Of a DNA stretch of 64,000 nucleotides, positions 34,380 to 48,154 are shown piece after piece; the first letter of the stretch is position 1; the number at the start of each line of letters is the position of its first letter. Below the pieces are notes generated by a model. That model was not told the origin of the DNA and did no database searches. It saw only the letters and a list, made by a program, of their open reading frames with translations. The stretch comes from Tetradesmus obliquus (lineage: Eukaryota; Chlorophyta; Chlorophyceae; Sphaeropleales; Scenedesmaceae), in NCBI GenBank assembly GCA_030272155.1, contig CP126199.1:3956501-4020500 (forward strand). The letters are read 5' to 3'. A program made the position numbers and the translations under genes.

Positions 34380-37300
34380 CTAGTCTACTAGCACTGTTTG
34401 CTGCTGTGCTAAGCTGTCATTAGCAGTCTGCTGCTGCTCAACGATGTCTGGCTGCTGCTGCCCAGCCCACTCCTCTCCAGCGTCAGCGTCACCCACACCT
34501 TCGCCAGCAGTCTCCCAAGGAGTAGGCTCCATGCCACCTGCACTGCGCAGCTCCTGCTCCCTGCTGTCAACATCACCAGCAGACAGCCCAGATGCCGCCC
34601 GCCCTACCCCACCAGACCTACTGCTGCTGCCGCCAGCGTTACTGCTGCCAGGTCTAGGCAGCACGCGCTGCGCCTCAGCAGCAGACGCTCTGCGGCTGCC
34701 GCTGCTGCTGCCTGGCCGTGCACTGCCCGGCCGTGCGCGCATGCTGCTGCTCCCGCCCAGCGTGGCTGCCGGCAGCTGCCCAGTTGCATCAGCTTGTGCT
34801 GCTGCAGCACCCACTGCCTCTACAGGTGGCAGCCGCTCCCTCGACATTGGCCTGACCACTGCGCCAGCCTCCAAGCTCTGTATCTTCTCCTCGCGGGCAT
34901 CCAGCTCAGCCCTTAGCTTGGCAATGAGCTCGCGCTGCATGTCCATCTCCCGGCTTAGCGACTGCACTGTATCCTGCTGCTGCAGCAGCTGCCCCTGCAT
35001 CTGCTGCAGCTGCTGCTGTTGCACTGCGTCTGCTGCAGCTGCTGCTGAGCCCTTCCTGCCTGTTCCTGCTGCCATTGACGCCTTGAAGCTGCCACTGCTG
35101 CTGGAGCTGGCTAGCATTGCAGACTTTGGCCCAGCTACCGAGGCATGCAGGGACCCTGCTGCAGCTGCACCAGCGCCACGAACAGCTGCTGCTGACTTGA
35201 GTGTCTGCGTACCAGCCAGGCAAAACAAGATAACGCCCTCTCAACTCCAACAGGCGCCATCAAATGTGGACGCGGCCTGCAGCTATTGGTTTTTAGTATG
35301 ACAGGATTTGAACAAAAGAAAAGCTGCACCACTGCCAAACTTGTCTCCTCAGCATCAATCACAGCTGCCAGCATGGCGAATTCCTACAGCATGCAACCTG
35401 CTGCTGCCGCTGGCACACCTTGATCTCGCGCCGCAGCTCGTTGAGCTCGCGGATGAGTGACACATTCTGGCTCATGATGCGCAGCTCGTCAGCGCGGTGC
35501 GCCTCGCTGTCTGCCGCTAGCTTGCGCTTGAGGCTGTCGATGGTCTTCTCCAGGTAGTTGCGCTGGCGCGTGTACTCACTATTTACCTCGCCAGCTGCAT
35601 GGCAGCGGCAGCATGGCATGTGACAGCAGGATATGTGTGAGGCTGAGCCACGTGCACGTGTACAGCATATGCAGGGCAGGTTGCTCACTCCGCCCTCCCC
35701 AGCCTAAACAGCAATCATGTGCAGTACATGACAGCCTTTGCTACACTGCTTGCATTGCATGTTGCTGTGCAGCATGCACTCACATTGTGCTGCAGGTCCA
35801 GCAGCGATGACACCCTTGGAGGTGAGCGTGGCGCCTCTGCTGGCTGCGGTTGGGCTGCCTGGGCCAGTTGCAGGGTCCACACAGTGCCGCTGGTACAGCG
35901 CCTTGACCTGTACAACATTGCAGCAGCAGCACAGTGCATACATCCAAGCGCCTGTACACACCTGCTGTGTTCTGCCTTGCCTGTCACCTGCTTAGCTACC
36001 CTGTCGCTGCTGAGCATTTTTACAGCTCAGGTAAGCATCAGCTGCATGATGATGGTGCTGAGCCTGTGTACTAGCAACCAGCAGCTGCCGTGAGATCACG
36101 TTGCTGCCTGTACATACAACCTGTAGTAAAACATGCCATGCCACAGTAGTGGCAGCAGCGGCCAGCCATCCCCACCTTCTCTTTGAGTGCCTTGGGGTCT
36201 TGGATGACGCCTGCCACCTCGGCGATCTCAAACTGCATCTTCTTCACCAGCGACTCGGTGTCAGCACGCGTGCCTCGCTGTGAGATGACCTCGGACTGCA
36301 GGCCCTGCTCCTTCAAGCGCAGGTTCTGCACAGCACAAACAGCACAAGCAGCACACCCTTTGAGCACAGCCTGTCTGAGTACGGAATTTCAGCAGCAGCG
36401 CACATCATTGATGTGCAGGACATCATTGCGCTTACTGCAAACCAACACCTGCAGCACCGTTGCGGGCTTACTCCCAAACAGAAGCCACACCTGTATGGTC
36501 AGGTCCAGGCCCGCGTTGCTCTTGTGGTAGCGCTCCAGCTCTGAGTCCATGGCGCGGATGGTCTCCTTCATCTCACCAATCTCAACCTCACGCGGCTCAA
36601 TCTGCAGCAGCAGCATGGCACCACATGTCGGTCAGCTGCGCAACAATGAGCTTGGCTGAGCACTAGAATCGCTCCATGGCAATGTGCCACTTCTGCTGGT
36701 GGCAGTCGCCGGCCCAGTGCTCCGCCATCCAACAAAGCAGCATCCGCGTCATATTGCCTCTCTTTTGCTGTCAAGAATGAATGGTTCCCACACTACCCTT
36801 GCTGCGCCGCCTGCTGTAGCAGTACCCCTGTGCACCCCTGCTGCAGCGCACCTGCTTCTTGAGCTCCTTGATCTTGTAGTCCAGCACAAACTTGAACTTC
36901 TCCAGCTCCTGGTTCTTCTTTTTCAGCTCGTAGATGCGGCGCTCCTTGTCGCCAATCGTCTCATCGCGCTCGCGGATCTCGCGCTTCAGGCCGCCAATGT
37001 CCTTCTCAAGCCCTGCCAGGCAGCAACAGGAGGAGGAGCCAAAAGGGGGCGGCAGCATGCAAGGTGAGTTACACACATTTGATGCATGGCCAGCTACATA
37101 ATTGGTGACGCGCGGCTCACATGCACTCAAGTATAATTGTATCAGCACTTGCTATCAGGGACAACAGCTATACATAGGACCAAAGCATTGGCCACTGTTA
37201 TGTAAGTGGCGCTGTAACACCCCGCATATTTTGCAGCAGCCAGCAACCCAGCTAGCCAGTTGAGACTGATTTGCTGTCTGCAGTTTGCTCCCTACTCCAA

Positions 37301-40300
37301 ACAGCGCACCTTTGATGGTGGTGTAGAGCTCCTTCTGCTGTTCATGCTGCAGGCTAAGCTGCTCGCGCTGCTCCTCAATGTCCTTCTGCAGCGCCTGGAA
37401 CTTCTTGCGCATGATGCCGTTCTCACCCTTGAGCCGCAGGCAGGCCTGCACGCAGGAGGTTGCGAGACAGAGCAGGCCAATCAACGGCGATTCAGTACAA
37501 CGTGCTGTGTGATACCTGGCTGGCACGCAGCACCAAAGGCTGGCCTCTCGCTGGCAGCAGGTGGCAGCTCCAGCACAGCAAGAAAGTTGAGGACACTGCG
37601 CTATAACAACGCTTCTGTGGCTGTAATTGCTGCTGCAGTCTTGCCTCCCTGCTGTTTTTCACACAACCATTGCCCTTACCTCCCTCTCTGCAGCCAGGCG
37701 CTGCTCATACTTCTCCTTGAGCTCCTCAATCTCCCGGTCAGCATCTTCCTCCAGCTGGCGCTTGGTCTGCAAAGCAGCAAGCAGAAAGCAGCAGCATGAG
37801 CAGGGCTCACAACACTACCCGTGTCCTAGATGCTACTCCACCCAACCGACCGCAGCATGCAGCTGCAACAACAGCACACAAGGCTTGCGCACGCTGTAAG
37901 CTACTGCCTGGTGGCTCCGCCACAACTACCATGAAGCGTTCAAGACAGGTTACAGCAGTACAATTTGAAACATCGTGCAGCGCCGCCCTCCACACCCACC
38001 TCTGCTGCCTCCTTCTCCAGGCCCTCCTTCTCCTGCCGCAGCGCCTCAGCAGCTAGCACCTCCTCAGCCAGCTTGGCCTCAGCCTCCTCAGCAAGCTCCG
38101 CAATGACGCGCTCGTGGCTCTCCACCAGCAGCGCGTTTTGCTCGTCCCACCTGCAGGGGTGGAAGCAAGTGGTACAGGAAGCAGCTGTCTCAGCCAAACT
38201 GGCTGCAAAGAGTGTGGTGACAGCAGGTTGCTGCTGGTCTAGCTGCTGTGTAGCTAGCATCGCAGTTTGCACTTGGCATTGCTGCTACACGTGGTAGCAA
38301 CTGCGTACATGCTGCATACAGCTGTTGTTGTCTAGGCAGGCAAGGTCCACAAGAGCGGAAATGCATTTATCATAGATGCGGCTGCTGCCCCCTGCTGCCT
38401 CACCGCTCATTGAGTGCCTCCTTTTCTTGCAGCAGCTGCTGGTAGCGCTCCACCTCTGCCATCATCTTGCTCTGGTACTGGGCGTCCAGCGCTGACAGCT
38501 GAGAGGAGTGCCGCAGCTCCGCCTGCACATTTGCAGAACACCACAACCCAGCACACACACAAGAAGTCATGTGTTGGCCGCACCCACTGCAAATTTATGT
38601 CCGGCACGCCAAACAGCCACCAGCATGCTGCAGTGAGGCGTTTGACCATGTTCACGCTGCACGTACCTGCCGCAGCTTCTCCTCGTACTCCACTTCCTGC
38701 TCATTCTTCTCCTGCAGCAGCATGTCAAACTTCTGGCGGTCCGCCTCCAGCTCTGAGTTGAACTTGTCATGCAGCTCCTTGACTTTCTCCTGCAGGACAG
38801 ACAGCAAGCAGGTGAGCCACAACAGCATCAAGGGTGCAGCGGCTTGCAGGCAGGCATAACAAAGTGCTGCGATACAATACCCTTCCCGTGCTATTGCCTG
38901 CGTACAGCAGCACCGTGCTCCATTCTGCTCCCCTCCCAGCATTGCCATGCAGATGAATGAAGTGCTGCTCCGCCCTGGCGCACCTGCAGGTGCAGCTCCT
39001 TGAGCCGCAGCTGGTACTCCGTCTGCATCGTCAGCTCCGCAACCTGCTGCTCAAGCTCAGCCACATGGTTGCGCCGCTCCTCCAGCTCAGACTTGCTGAC
39101 CAGCACCTCCTCAGACCATGGCAGCTTCTCCTGCAAGAAGCCAGCACATGCCGGCAGTGAGCACAACACACATGCACCAGCTCTTGGAATTGTGCGACTC
39201 CTGCAATCCTGCAACGCCAGATGACGCAGCACGGCTGTGCCTCTGCATCATTCGTCTGCAGCCACTGCAGCCTGCGCAGGACACATCATCCTACCGCCAT
39301 CAGCCCAACTGCGGGCATGCCGTGTTCACCTGCTGCTGCCTGCTGCTGGCCTTGGCCAGCTCCTTGTCCCGTATGTCCAGCATCACCACGCTGCCGTCCT
39401 CGCCAGCACTGACCAGCAGGAAGTCGTCATAGCTCACACGAAGGCGTGCCACAGGGCCCTCATGGCACTTGACCTCGTAGAACTCGCCTGCAGGAGTCAC
39501 AAGCATATGAGTGGGCCGTGTCAAGGAGCAGCAGCAGGAAACTCCCATCTTGGGTGTGTACAGGGCTTCATTCCAGGGTGTTGAACTTGTCTTGAGCATT
39601 TGGAAGGCTGGCATGGAACCTGATATGTAAGGCGTGCCTGGGTACCTGTACAGTGCACGTGCTGTGTCGGGTGCACTCTCATTTTTGGATGTGTGCTCAC
39701 CTGTCAGAGGGTACTTGTAGCAGCGCACCACCCCCGACTCTGTTGCTGCAAACAGGATCTTGCCGCCGTGTGGCAGTGCCAGGGCTGTGATGAGCACCTG
39801 TGTGTCTAGCTCCCTGCTGACTTGGGTGCCAGCACCCTAGCAGTGGTAGCAGCACGCCAAATAGCAGCATCAGTGAATGATCGTTAGCAAGTCGTATGGG
39901 GTATACAGCCTGTTCGCCTGCAGCACTCAATCATGCCAGTGCATGGTGTAATTCCCTATGCAGCAAACGGCTGAACCACAGTGACTGCTGCAGGTGGATG
40001 CAGCCCTGTACGGGCTGAGCCGTGTGCCTTTTAACCACACCACTGCGTGCAGGGCATGGGTTGGTTGCTAGTGCGGCTCACTGAGTTGTCCTCCATCTCC
40101 TTGATCTTCTTGTCACTGCCAGCGGCAATCAAGGTCTTCATGTCGGGCGTCGCAGCCACCGCGCTGCAGCAGGAAGGCATCACGCAGTGCAGGCAGTGTG
40201 TTAACGTCAACAACTGCACATTAGGCGCACCCAGCACATATGCCTGGTGAGTTCACCTGCAGTCCATACATACCCGCACCCACCTGTATTGGCATCCCTT

Positions 40301-43300
40301 GAGCACGTTCTCCTTGCCACGCTTGAAGTCAGACAGCTGCCACTCGTACACAGCCCCGTCAGCGCCTGCTGACACGATGCTGCTGTCATTTGCAGACCAG
40401 CAGATGGCACGCACCTGCAACATAGGCAGACAATTTGTTCAAACGACAGCCACCAGCCCATGCAACTGCTGAAGTGTGCGCTGCTGTTGACCTGTATGCT
40501 GTGAAATCATGCGCATGGCATGCAAGCAGAACTCTGCGTGTGCCTGGCAGCAATGCGCTCACATGCATGGTGTTGAAGATGTCCTTACCTTGCCGTTGTG
40601 GCCCCTGAGGTTTCCTAGGCACTCGCAGGTGTACGTGTTGTACAACGACAGCGTGATGCCATTCACTGCTGCAAAGTACTGGCCGCCATTGCTGAAGGCA
40701 ACATCCTTGCATGCTTTGATGGCCACCTGCGTTTGTGGAGCAAACATCCCGCGTCAGCAACAGGTAAAGCCTGCTGTGATCAACCACCTGCATGCTGAGC
40801 AGTTGCGCTGATGTGTTGATGGCAGATACACTTCTGGTGACCAAGAGCATGGGACTTCCCAGACAAACGGCTTCAAACCAGTGTTGTCATTGCTGCTGTC
40901 TGTGGGCAAAGCCTGCATCCAGCGACTCACCTCCTTTACAGTCTTCAGGTCATCCATCAGCACGCTCAGCAGCCGCAACTTGTCAGCAAAACCAACCAGC
41001 AGCTGCAAGCCGATACACGACAGGCAGATTTTGTTGTGGCGAAGGTCGTGGCAATCACCACAGCTTGCATGCTTGACATGCAATGGTGCACTGCTGCTCT
41101 CTTGCATGGACCATCCAGAGCAGCTTATGTTGCCTTGCTGGCATGACAGCTACAGACCCTCCCTGTGCTGCAGCTGCTCACGCACCATCAAGCCAGTAGG
41201 ATGGATGGCAATGCTGTGCGCCTCCTCAGCAAACCACTTGCTGAGGTCACAGGTGCGGTCAGCATAGTTCCACAGCCGCACAGTGTGGTCGCTGCTGCAT
41301 GTCGCCACCAGCGGCCGCCGCACACACATGTCCAGCCCAGTCACAGCTGCAGGCAGGAGGAACAGCATGCAGCAGACACAGGTGAGATTGCCGGCCACTG
41401 CTTTGCATTGTTTGCCTTGCGTAGAACAGGCTCGCATGTCAAACAAGATGCGTTTCAAGTCTTGCGTACTGCTGTGTTGACGCAGTTGTGGCTTGCTGCA
41501 TTGTCCTACCTGCTGTGTGCACGCCCGGCCCCAGCAGCTCAAAGTTCATCTCATCTGTTTTCATCAGCTCCTGGTTGTTCAGTGCCAGGGTGAAGGCTGG
41601 GCCACCCAGCAAGCTAAGCGCCAGCTGCTCCTCGCTGCTTGAAATGGCCAGGCCTCTGGGGTAGGAAGACAGCAGACACACCAGCACGAGCAGTACAGCA
41701 GGCAAACTTCACCAACTGCTCAGTCAAGGATACATGCAGCATGCATCTGCCCCACATGTGCTCCACACAGCTGGTTACGACAGCTGCTGGCAGTGCTGTC
41801 GCAACCTTTGCTGATGCCGCTGCTGCTGGTACTTATCTTCGCCATGCTGGCTCAACTGCGGTGGCCACAAACCCCCCTCTGCTTCTGCAGTTGCTGGTAG
41901 GCCTGCCTGCCGCACCTGACAGGCAGGAGGTGTTCCATGACGGTGAAGGTGCGCGTCCGCCTGTAGTACTCGCGCTCGTCCCTGTCAAACAGGGCTACCA
42001 GGCCGCCGTCAAGCCCAGCCACAAAGCCCTTGCTGTAGGCAGCCAAGGACTCCACGCTGTGGCCCTCATCCACACTGAAGGTAGCACGCGGCTCCGTGCC
42101 CTGCATGGCAAGATCATGCAACAGTGGGCACATAAGTATGCTGTCTTGCAAACAGCTGCATGCATGTGGCGCCAGACATAGGCTCAACAGGTTTTATGCT
42201 CCGTCAAATCATCCCTCTTGTCAAACTCAAAGCACATGCAGGTAAATTGTGATTTGTTTTGGAACAGCAGCTCACCTCAAACAGCAGGATTTCCCCATCT
42301 ACTGTGCCCATCAGCTGCCGCTCGCGATCTGCACCAGCTGCTGCAGCTCCGCTGGCTGCGCTGCCGCCCTTTGCTGCATCCCCAGCAGCTGCAGCTGCGC
42401 CAGACCCATCACCACCTTTGTCTGTCAGCGGTACCCAAGTCTGGCAAGTAAAGCTGAGCGTGTCACGCCTGTTGGCATTGAGTGGCAGCGGCTTTAGGGT
42501 CTGGTCTGCTATTTTGAACATCTTGAGCACGCCCGTGCCCACAACTGCAACCAGAGCACTTTCACCTGGGCTGACTGTTGCCTGCAGGAGGAATGTACAG
42601 CATTTACATGGTGAGAGGCAAATGTCTTTGGACATGCAGGCTGAAGCAACAGCTGAAGGGTCTGGCAACATTGCTGCCTAGTTACATATCGTGCCAACAT
42701 GCAGGAAGCACCTGGGTAACTGTCATGTTGTATGCTTCTAGGCGGCGTGCCGGCGGCACCCTTGCCTAGTGAACATGAGCTGCCTGCTGTCTTATGCAAT
42801 GTATGTGCTCATTGTAGGAACGTCAGCTGCATCACTGTGTCTGCCTCATGGCAGGTGATCTGCTGCTGCGCATTTTCTGCTTACTCACCTGCACTACTGG
42901 GCTGCCTTGCAGGTTTGTGCTGCGAATGCTGCTGGCCACTTTGCTCTTCTCCCATGCCCACAGCAGCAGGTTCCAGTCTGGCCCACCACCCTGAGCCAGC
43001 AGCAGCTTCCCATCTGGGCTGAAACTGAGGCTGACATACTCCTGCAATGTCACAGCAGGTGGCATGGCAATCAATTGCTAGTGGTACGGCAGCCATCAAA
43101 GTGAGCCAGGCTGTGGGTTGCTGCTGGGCTGTTTTGTTCGTGCGTCCACTGCTGCAACATCAGGTTGATGGTTGAAGCGCCATGCCTGCCCTGGCATGCC
43201 ATATGCTGCTGCACATAACAATTGTGTGCGCGGCATGCATCGCCCACCTTGGAGCCAACATCTGCAGCAAGCAGCTGCTTACGCCGCTTCAGCGTCTGCA

Positions 43301-43705
43301 TGTCATAGACGGAGATAACCGCCTTCTCTGCCCGCTCAGCCACTGCCAGCAGCTTCTTGTTTGGTGACAGCATGATAGCTGTGATGCCTTCACATTCTGG
43401 ACTGCCTGACACAAACTTGTGGCTCTTGCCATCAGGCGAGACAATGACAACATTGTGGCCTGCTGGGTACAAGTAGGAGCCATCATCTGTGTAATGCAGA
43501 TTGTCCCGTACGGTGCTGCTGAATCCAAACACAATCCTGCAAGGGCAAACATGATAGCAGTGACATGATATTACATCACGAGTATTGTATTACGCATCAC
43601 CCAGGTGATTAGCCTGCAGCGCATGCGCCCTCAGCTGTCAGGCAGTGAGCTGCTGCTTGCAAGGTGCCAGGCTCACCTTGGGACCAGCCCCAAAGCTGCA
43701 GCCAT
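34380..43705 (-). CDS. CFAP57: CFAP57 (WDR65), WD40/coiled-coil inner-dynein hub protein
   Basis: CFAP57 sits on the ciliary doublet microtubule and anchors a subset of inner dynein arms. Twenty-five exons, all in phase, 1431 residues. Exons: 43705-43677, 43536-43248, 43041-42889, 42581-42276, 42100-41916, 41655-41510, 41346-41186, 41002-40931, 40726-40589, 40414-40284, 40163-40082, 39836-39701, 39487-39330, 39130-38984, 38789-38667, 38522-38404, 38150-38000, 37766-37680, 37445-37310, 37012-36852, 36601-36491, 36325-36176, 35907-35784, 35594-35419, 35204-34380. Residues 1-660 are WD40 propellers ([47 protein letters not shown]). Residues 660-1157 are coiled coil with near-invariant family blocks ([66 protein letters not shown]). 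The 275-residue last exon is low complexity. Exon 1 has only 29 bp. Exon 23 has a frame ambiguity (see findings). Confidence 0.93.
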
Positions 43706-45167
43706 GACGACCAATTAGCCTTCTGATTCACTTCTCGGCAATCCGGCCCTGCTGCCTCCTCTCAGTACTGTTGAGCAGCACTGCCTGTCGACATCAACAT
43801 CAGGTTGACCAACAAGCAGCAGCAGGAGGTTCGGCCTCAGGATTTAACCAACGTCATCGAATTCCGTAAGATAGTAGTCGCGGAGTTTTGCCGAGCATCA
43901 CAGTTGCAGTACTCAAGGACACTGAAAAGCCGCGAAAGGCAAACGCGCACCGTTGCCGATGCGGTGAGGATTCAGCAAAATCTCTTTGTTTGAAGGATGC
44001 TGTTGTTGTCATGTCACAAACGTTGTTTAGAATCAGCGTCACTGCTAGGGTTTCACGTGCCTGTCAGTGACCTGATCCAACATGTTCACAGCCAGGCTGA
44101 CTCTGGTGCTGCCTCTGAGCCAGACGCAACAATATCCACAAAAAGCACTGCTATCTATGACAAACGCCTGGCGCCCTGAATGTTTGAAAGAAGATTGGCC
44201 ACCACTTGTAAATGGTGATGACAGCCGCCCTGATGTTGATGTGATGCCTGTCAAATCTGCAGCCGTTGCAGCACCTGCGATGCTCACACGACTGCACAGT
44301 CCACAAACCGTGGTGTCCGTACCCTGGCTAATCAGCATATCATGGCTGGTGTTGCTGAAAATTATTCTGCCATGCATTTCATGACAGCAGTGCTGCTTTG
44401 TAACGCCATACTTGAACTTGCCACCTGCTGTGCACAGCTTTACAGCTTGAATAAAAGACAGCAAAGGCTCAAACTTCACTGAGTACAAGATGTGCCACAG
44501 TGGCTTACCATGCATCCGATGCAGTGTCAGCATCCGCGGCGCACGTGCACTAGCATTGGAGCAGCACATGCCCACTGATTAGATCCAGAAGTAAAGCCAG
44601 GGTATAGGCCGTATATGATGGTACCACCCCCAAATTATTGATTAAATTTCCTCTGGTGGACCGGCACAAGGCAGCAAACGTCTATTGTAGGCGGGCCCCT
44701 GCAAGTGGCCTGCCAACCAGCAGCAGTGACCATGGCTGCATGTGCATGGCCCCGTCAACGTGCATTGTTGTGTAGCATGCGTGCAATTTCATACTGCGCA
44801 GCAATATTCTGGCAGCTCACTCTCAGGTTGTCACTGAACGTCTGGCAAATCCTGTCACTGACAGCAGCTGCAAATCAAATGCTGACACAGCAGTTATTGC
44901 AGCACCTCTGCACCTCAGCACACTGAGCTCCCTTTAAAGACACCCATGAGCAAGTATCAGTGTATGTTTGTGATGTTAGTAGACATACCACAGCCGAAGC
45001 GTTGACACAACCACAGTCAGGTCGCATACATAACTTCTGCCTTCATTGTTGCCACGACCCACGCCCTTGCTACATACCGTGTTCACCTTTTATCTCATCT
45101 AGTTGCTGGTTGGTGTGGTTGATCGCTGCTCGGGACACCTCACAGCGCACATCCGGGCACAACCAGT
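43706..45167. promoter_or_regulatory. Divergent intergenic region, CFAP57 / PP1 inhibitor-2
   Basis: 1.46 kb between facing-away start codons holds both promoters. A 531-bp open frame on the minus strand (44045-44575) lacks family resemblance and was not called. No ciliary-gene motif is recognisable by eye. Confidence 0.45.
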
Positions 45168-46949
45168 ATGCTTCGCCAAAGTTCTTCAAAGAAGGCCGTC
45201 GTCTGGGACGAGGAGAACTTGAAAACCAACGAGGAGATACAGAAACAGTACAGTAACGTAAAAATAGCAGAACCTAAGACTCCCTATCGGCCCCCACTGC
45301 TTGATGCTGAACTGGATGAGGACATGAGGCCGCTGGAGCTGGATGAAGAGGGTGCGCAGCACCAGAGGGTTGATATTGGTTAATGGTCGATTTTACAGGT
45401 AGCTTGGCGTGTTTGTACGCGCTGATCCCATGCACCTTGAGCATGTCGGTTCATTGTGGGCAGCGCTGCTGCTGCTGGAAGCAGCATGGTCCTTTTGTCT
45501 TGCACCAACCTGGCACGCTGTGGAGAACCTGTGTTCGCACTGCTTCAACCTTTAAGTTGCTTTTGCATGTCGTGCATTTCCTGCATATGTGCAGCTGCAG
45601 AGCAGGCGCAGACAGCAGTCATGACAGCGTTTGACTATGTCATGCGCAATGGTGGCGCAAACTTCACGCCACCAGGCCCATCACACCGCAGGCTGCAGAC
45701 TGCCAGCTCAGCTGATGCGGTGAGTATGAACGCAGCTTTCCCACACGGCAATCAATGCCCGTTGTTTGCTCCGTGTACGACACTGCGTCCTGGAAATGCA
45801 ACAGCCCAGCAACAGCTGCAGGGCTCAGGAGTTTTGTCGTATTTTGCCCATCAGCAGAAAGGCATCTGAACATTCATGAGAGCTGCGCTCGATTGTTTAC
45901 GAGATAGAAGATTGTAGCATGATAATATGCATCTCCCAATGGCCCTGATGATGGCCCTGAGAATGATGTATGCATCCTTCCTCTTGCTGCTGCCGCTGCT
46001 CCTGCAGGATGCTGCTGCTGCTGCCGCAGCTCCTGAGGGGCCACCTCCTGCTGCTGCTGATGCTGCTGCTGCTGATGCTGTGGATGGGGCAGTAGGAGAC
46101 AAGCGCACAGAGGTCAGGCCAGCTGCTGTGTAGCTCACTGGCCCATTTGCAGCAGTGCAGTTGCTGCGCACCTGCATGCGCTGAGATATATAGTGCAATG
46201 CACAAGTCCTGCTGTTGTTTCTGTGCTGCTCAATTTGCTGTATCGCTGGTTTGCTGACATGCTGCACTGCGGTTCTGCATGTGCTGTGTCGTTGCCAGCC
46301 CTGTGCGTCATTCAACAGCAGCGGCAGTGACGGGCCAGTCAGCGCAGACAAGAAGCAGCGCTTCGAGGCAATGCGCAAGCAGCACTACAACATGAAGCAG
46401 GCGCTGCAGCAGGTGAGGGGCAGACCACACCAGCAGCAATGGCAGCAGTTGCGGCACAGCGCCCCTGGCTGGCGTGCTGTACTGACCACAAGCAAATGTG
46501 ACTACTAGATTATCGTGTGGCTTATCATGCTGTAGGTTCTATACAACTTGTCTGCTTTACATGCAGACAGGACATGCATCGACGGTCCTATCAAATTCTC
46601 AGCAGAGTGGGATACGTGACGCAGGACTGGTGCTGTGCCTGCTGCCCTTGTGTGTGCCATGCTGTTACACTTGCAGGCCAAGCAGCTGCTGTCAGAGGAG
46701 GAGGAGGATGTGCAGGGGGAGGAGGAGCTGGAGGGGCACGAAGAGGGAGACGAAGATGATACAGCAGGCTGGAAGGCAGCCAACGGCAATGCAGCAGCAG
46801 AGGGTGGCAGCACACACGAGGAGCAGCAGCAGCAGCTTGGTGCGGTTGCAGGCAACGGCAACCAGCAACAGCATGGCACTGCACAGCAGCAGCAGCAGCA
46901 GCAGCAGCAGGAGCAGCTGGATGGCACAGATATGGAGCAGACAGGATGA
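45168..46949 (+). CDS. Protein phosphatase 1 inhibitor-2 (I-2, PPP1R2-like)
   Basis: I-2 is an intrinsically disordered inhibitor and chaperone-like regulator of PP1 catalytic subunit. Exons: 45168-45351, 45595-45719, 46008-46112, 46299-46412, 46677-46949; in phase, 266 residues. The first exon could instead end at 45378, also in phase. Signature blocks: VVWDEENLKTNEE (family W-D-E-x-N), KIAEPKTPYRPP (family KI-EP-TPYH, containing the Thr that GSK-3 phosphorylates in animals), and the helix DKKQRFEAMRKQHYNMKQAL (family FE-RK-HY-E), whose HY pair sits over the PP1 active site in known structures. The classical N-terminal KGILK motif is not visible, as is also true of plant I-2. The C-terminal exon is acidic (SEEEEDVQGEEELEG) then polyQ. 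Divergent from CFAP57. Confidence 0.85.
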
Positions 46950-48105
46950 CCGTGCCCACATATCACAGGGTGGTGTTGTGCATGGTGTTTGAAAGTGGTC
47001 GTGCAGCTTTGCATGGATAATGGCCACGAGCATTAGTGTTGCAGCTTTGCATACATGCTTGCCGGCAGCTCACACACTGTGGAGTACCATGCTATCTTGT
47101 GCATTAGTACGCAGTGTTGATGCTCCATACATCATAGTGTCCTTCTTGCTTCTCTACTGGCGTGTTCTGAAGCTGAGTTGTGCACTGCTTCATGGCTGAG
47201 CAGTTGTTTGGCAAGTTGCAGAGCAAGCTTTTGCTGTGTATCATACCATCAAGTCGGCATGCGGGCAGACGCATGCACGTCACAAAATGCCTGTGCCTCT
47301 GGTACAGTGCGCACCGTTCCTGGCCAAGCATGGCGGCAGTTGCCACTGCGATGTGCAGGCAAATTGTTTATGAAACTGACCAGGTGCTGTCATTGTAAAC
47401 CCGGTTCAAGGGCCTTGAAGTTTAATTAATGTACATACCAACAGGTTGTTGCACGCAACAAAGTAGTGCTGGACCTTTGAAAGAGGAGTGCTCAGCAGCA
47501 ACGGTGCAATAGCCGCAGTCCAGGTTGCTATAACAGTAGTCCAAGTGGCTGGCAGCAGTCCTGGTCCGCTTGCACACGTAAAGTGTAAAAAATTTCAAGC
47601 TACAGCTTGGGGCGCTTCAAGAAATAAGTTAATTCAGGGCCTACTAGCCGTTACCTGCCAGACAGCATGCGCGTGCATGCATGCCGTGCGCACAACAACA
47701 CGTCGACTGTGACTTGCCAAAGCTGGCAAGTAAGAGATGCGCATCTTGCTGGCCTGCAGCTGCAAAGGCCAGGGCAGGACAGTGTCTCAGACACTGCTGG
47801 CATCAACAACTTCGCATACACGACATGGTGAAGCATGGGCATCTCCTGACACCGGCACCGCTGATGTACACAGTCAATTCCTGTTGTACTGCTTTTCTGT
47901 GTTAATATCTCAGCTGGAGTTCAAGTGCCGCGCAATCTATGGCCCTGCTCAGCAAGGGTGCCATAGATGGCAAGCTCCGCAGCAGCAGGTGCCGTTGAGG
48001 CCTGCTGCCTTGCCAAGCGCCTGCTGGTGCTGCTGCTGCTGGTGCTGCTGCTGTGCATGCTGCAATTAATGTTGATGCTGCATATGCTTGTGCAATCTGT
48101 TACGG

Positions 48106-48153
<48 letters not shown>
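46950..48153. other. Convergent intergenic region
   Basis: 3' UTRs of the I-2 (plus) and double GST-N (minus) genes. A TGTAA lies near 47394, far from the I-2 stop. The right end is a CTG microsatellite. No exon chain seen. Confidence 0.5.
48111..48152 (-). repeat. (CAG)14 on the sense strand, directly after a stop codon
   Basis: The repeat (TGC on plus) starts two bases after the TGA of the double GST-N gene (stop at 48156-48154), so it opens that gene's 3' UTR. Confidence 0.9.

Positions 48154-48154
<1 letters not shown>

Noticed and set aside
44045..44575. 176-residue minus-strand open frame between CFAP57 and the PP1 inhibitor
   Set aside because: No recognisable family, no splice partners, and it lies in a promoter region; frames of this size arise by chance in GC-rich DNA.
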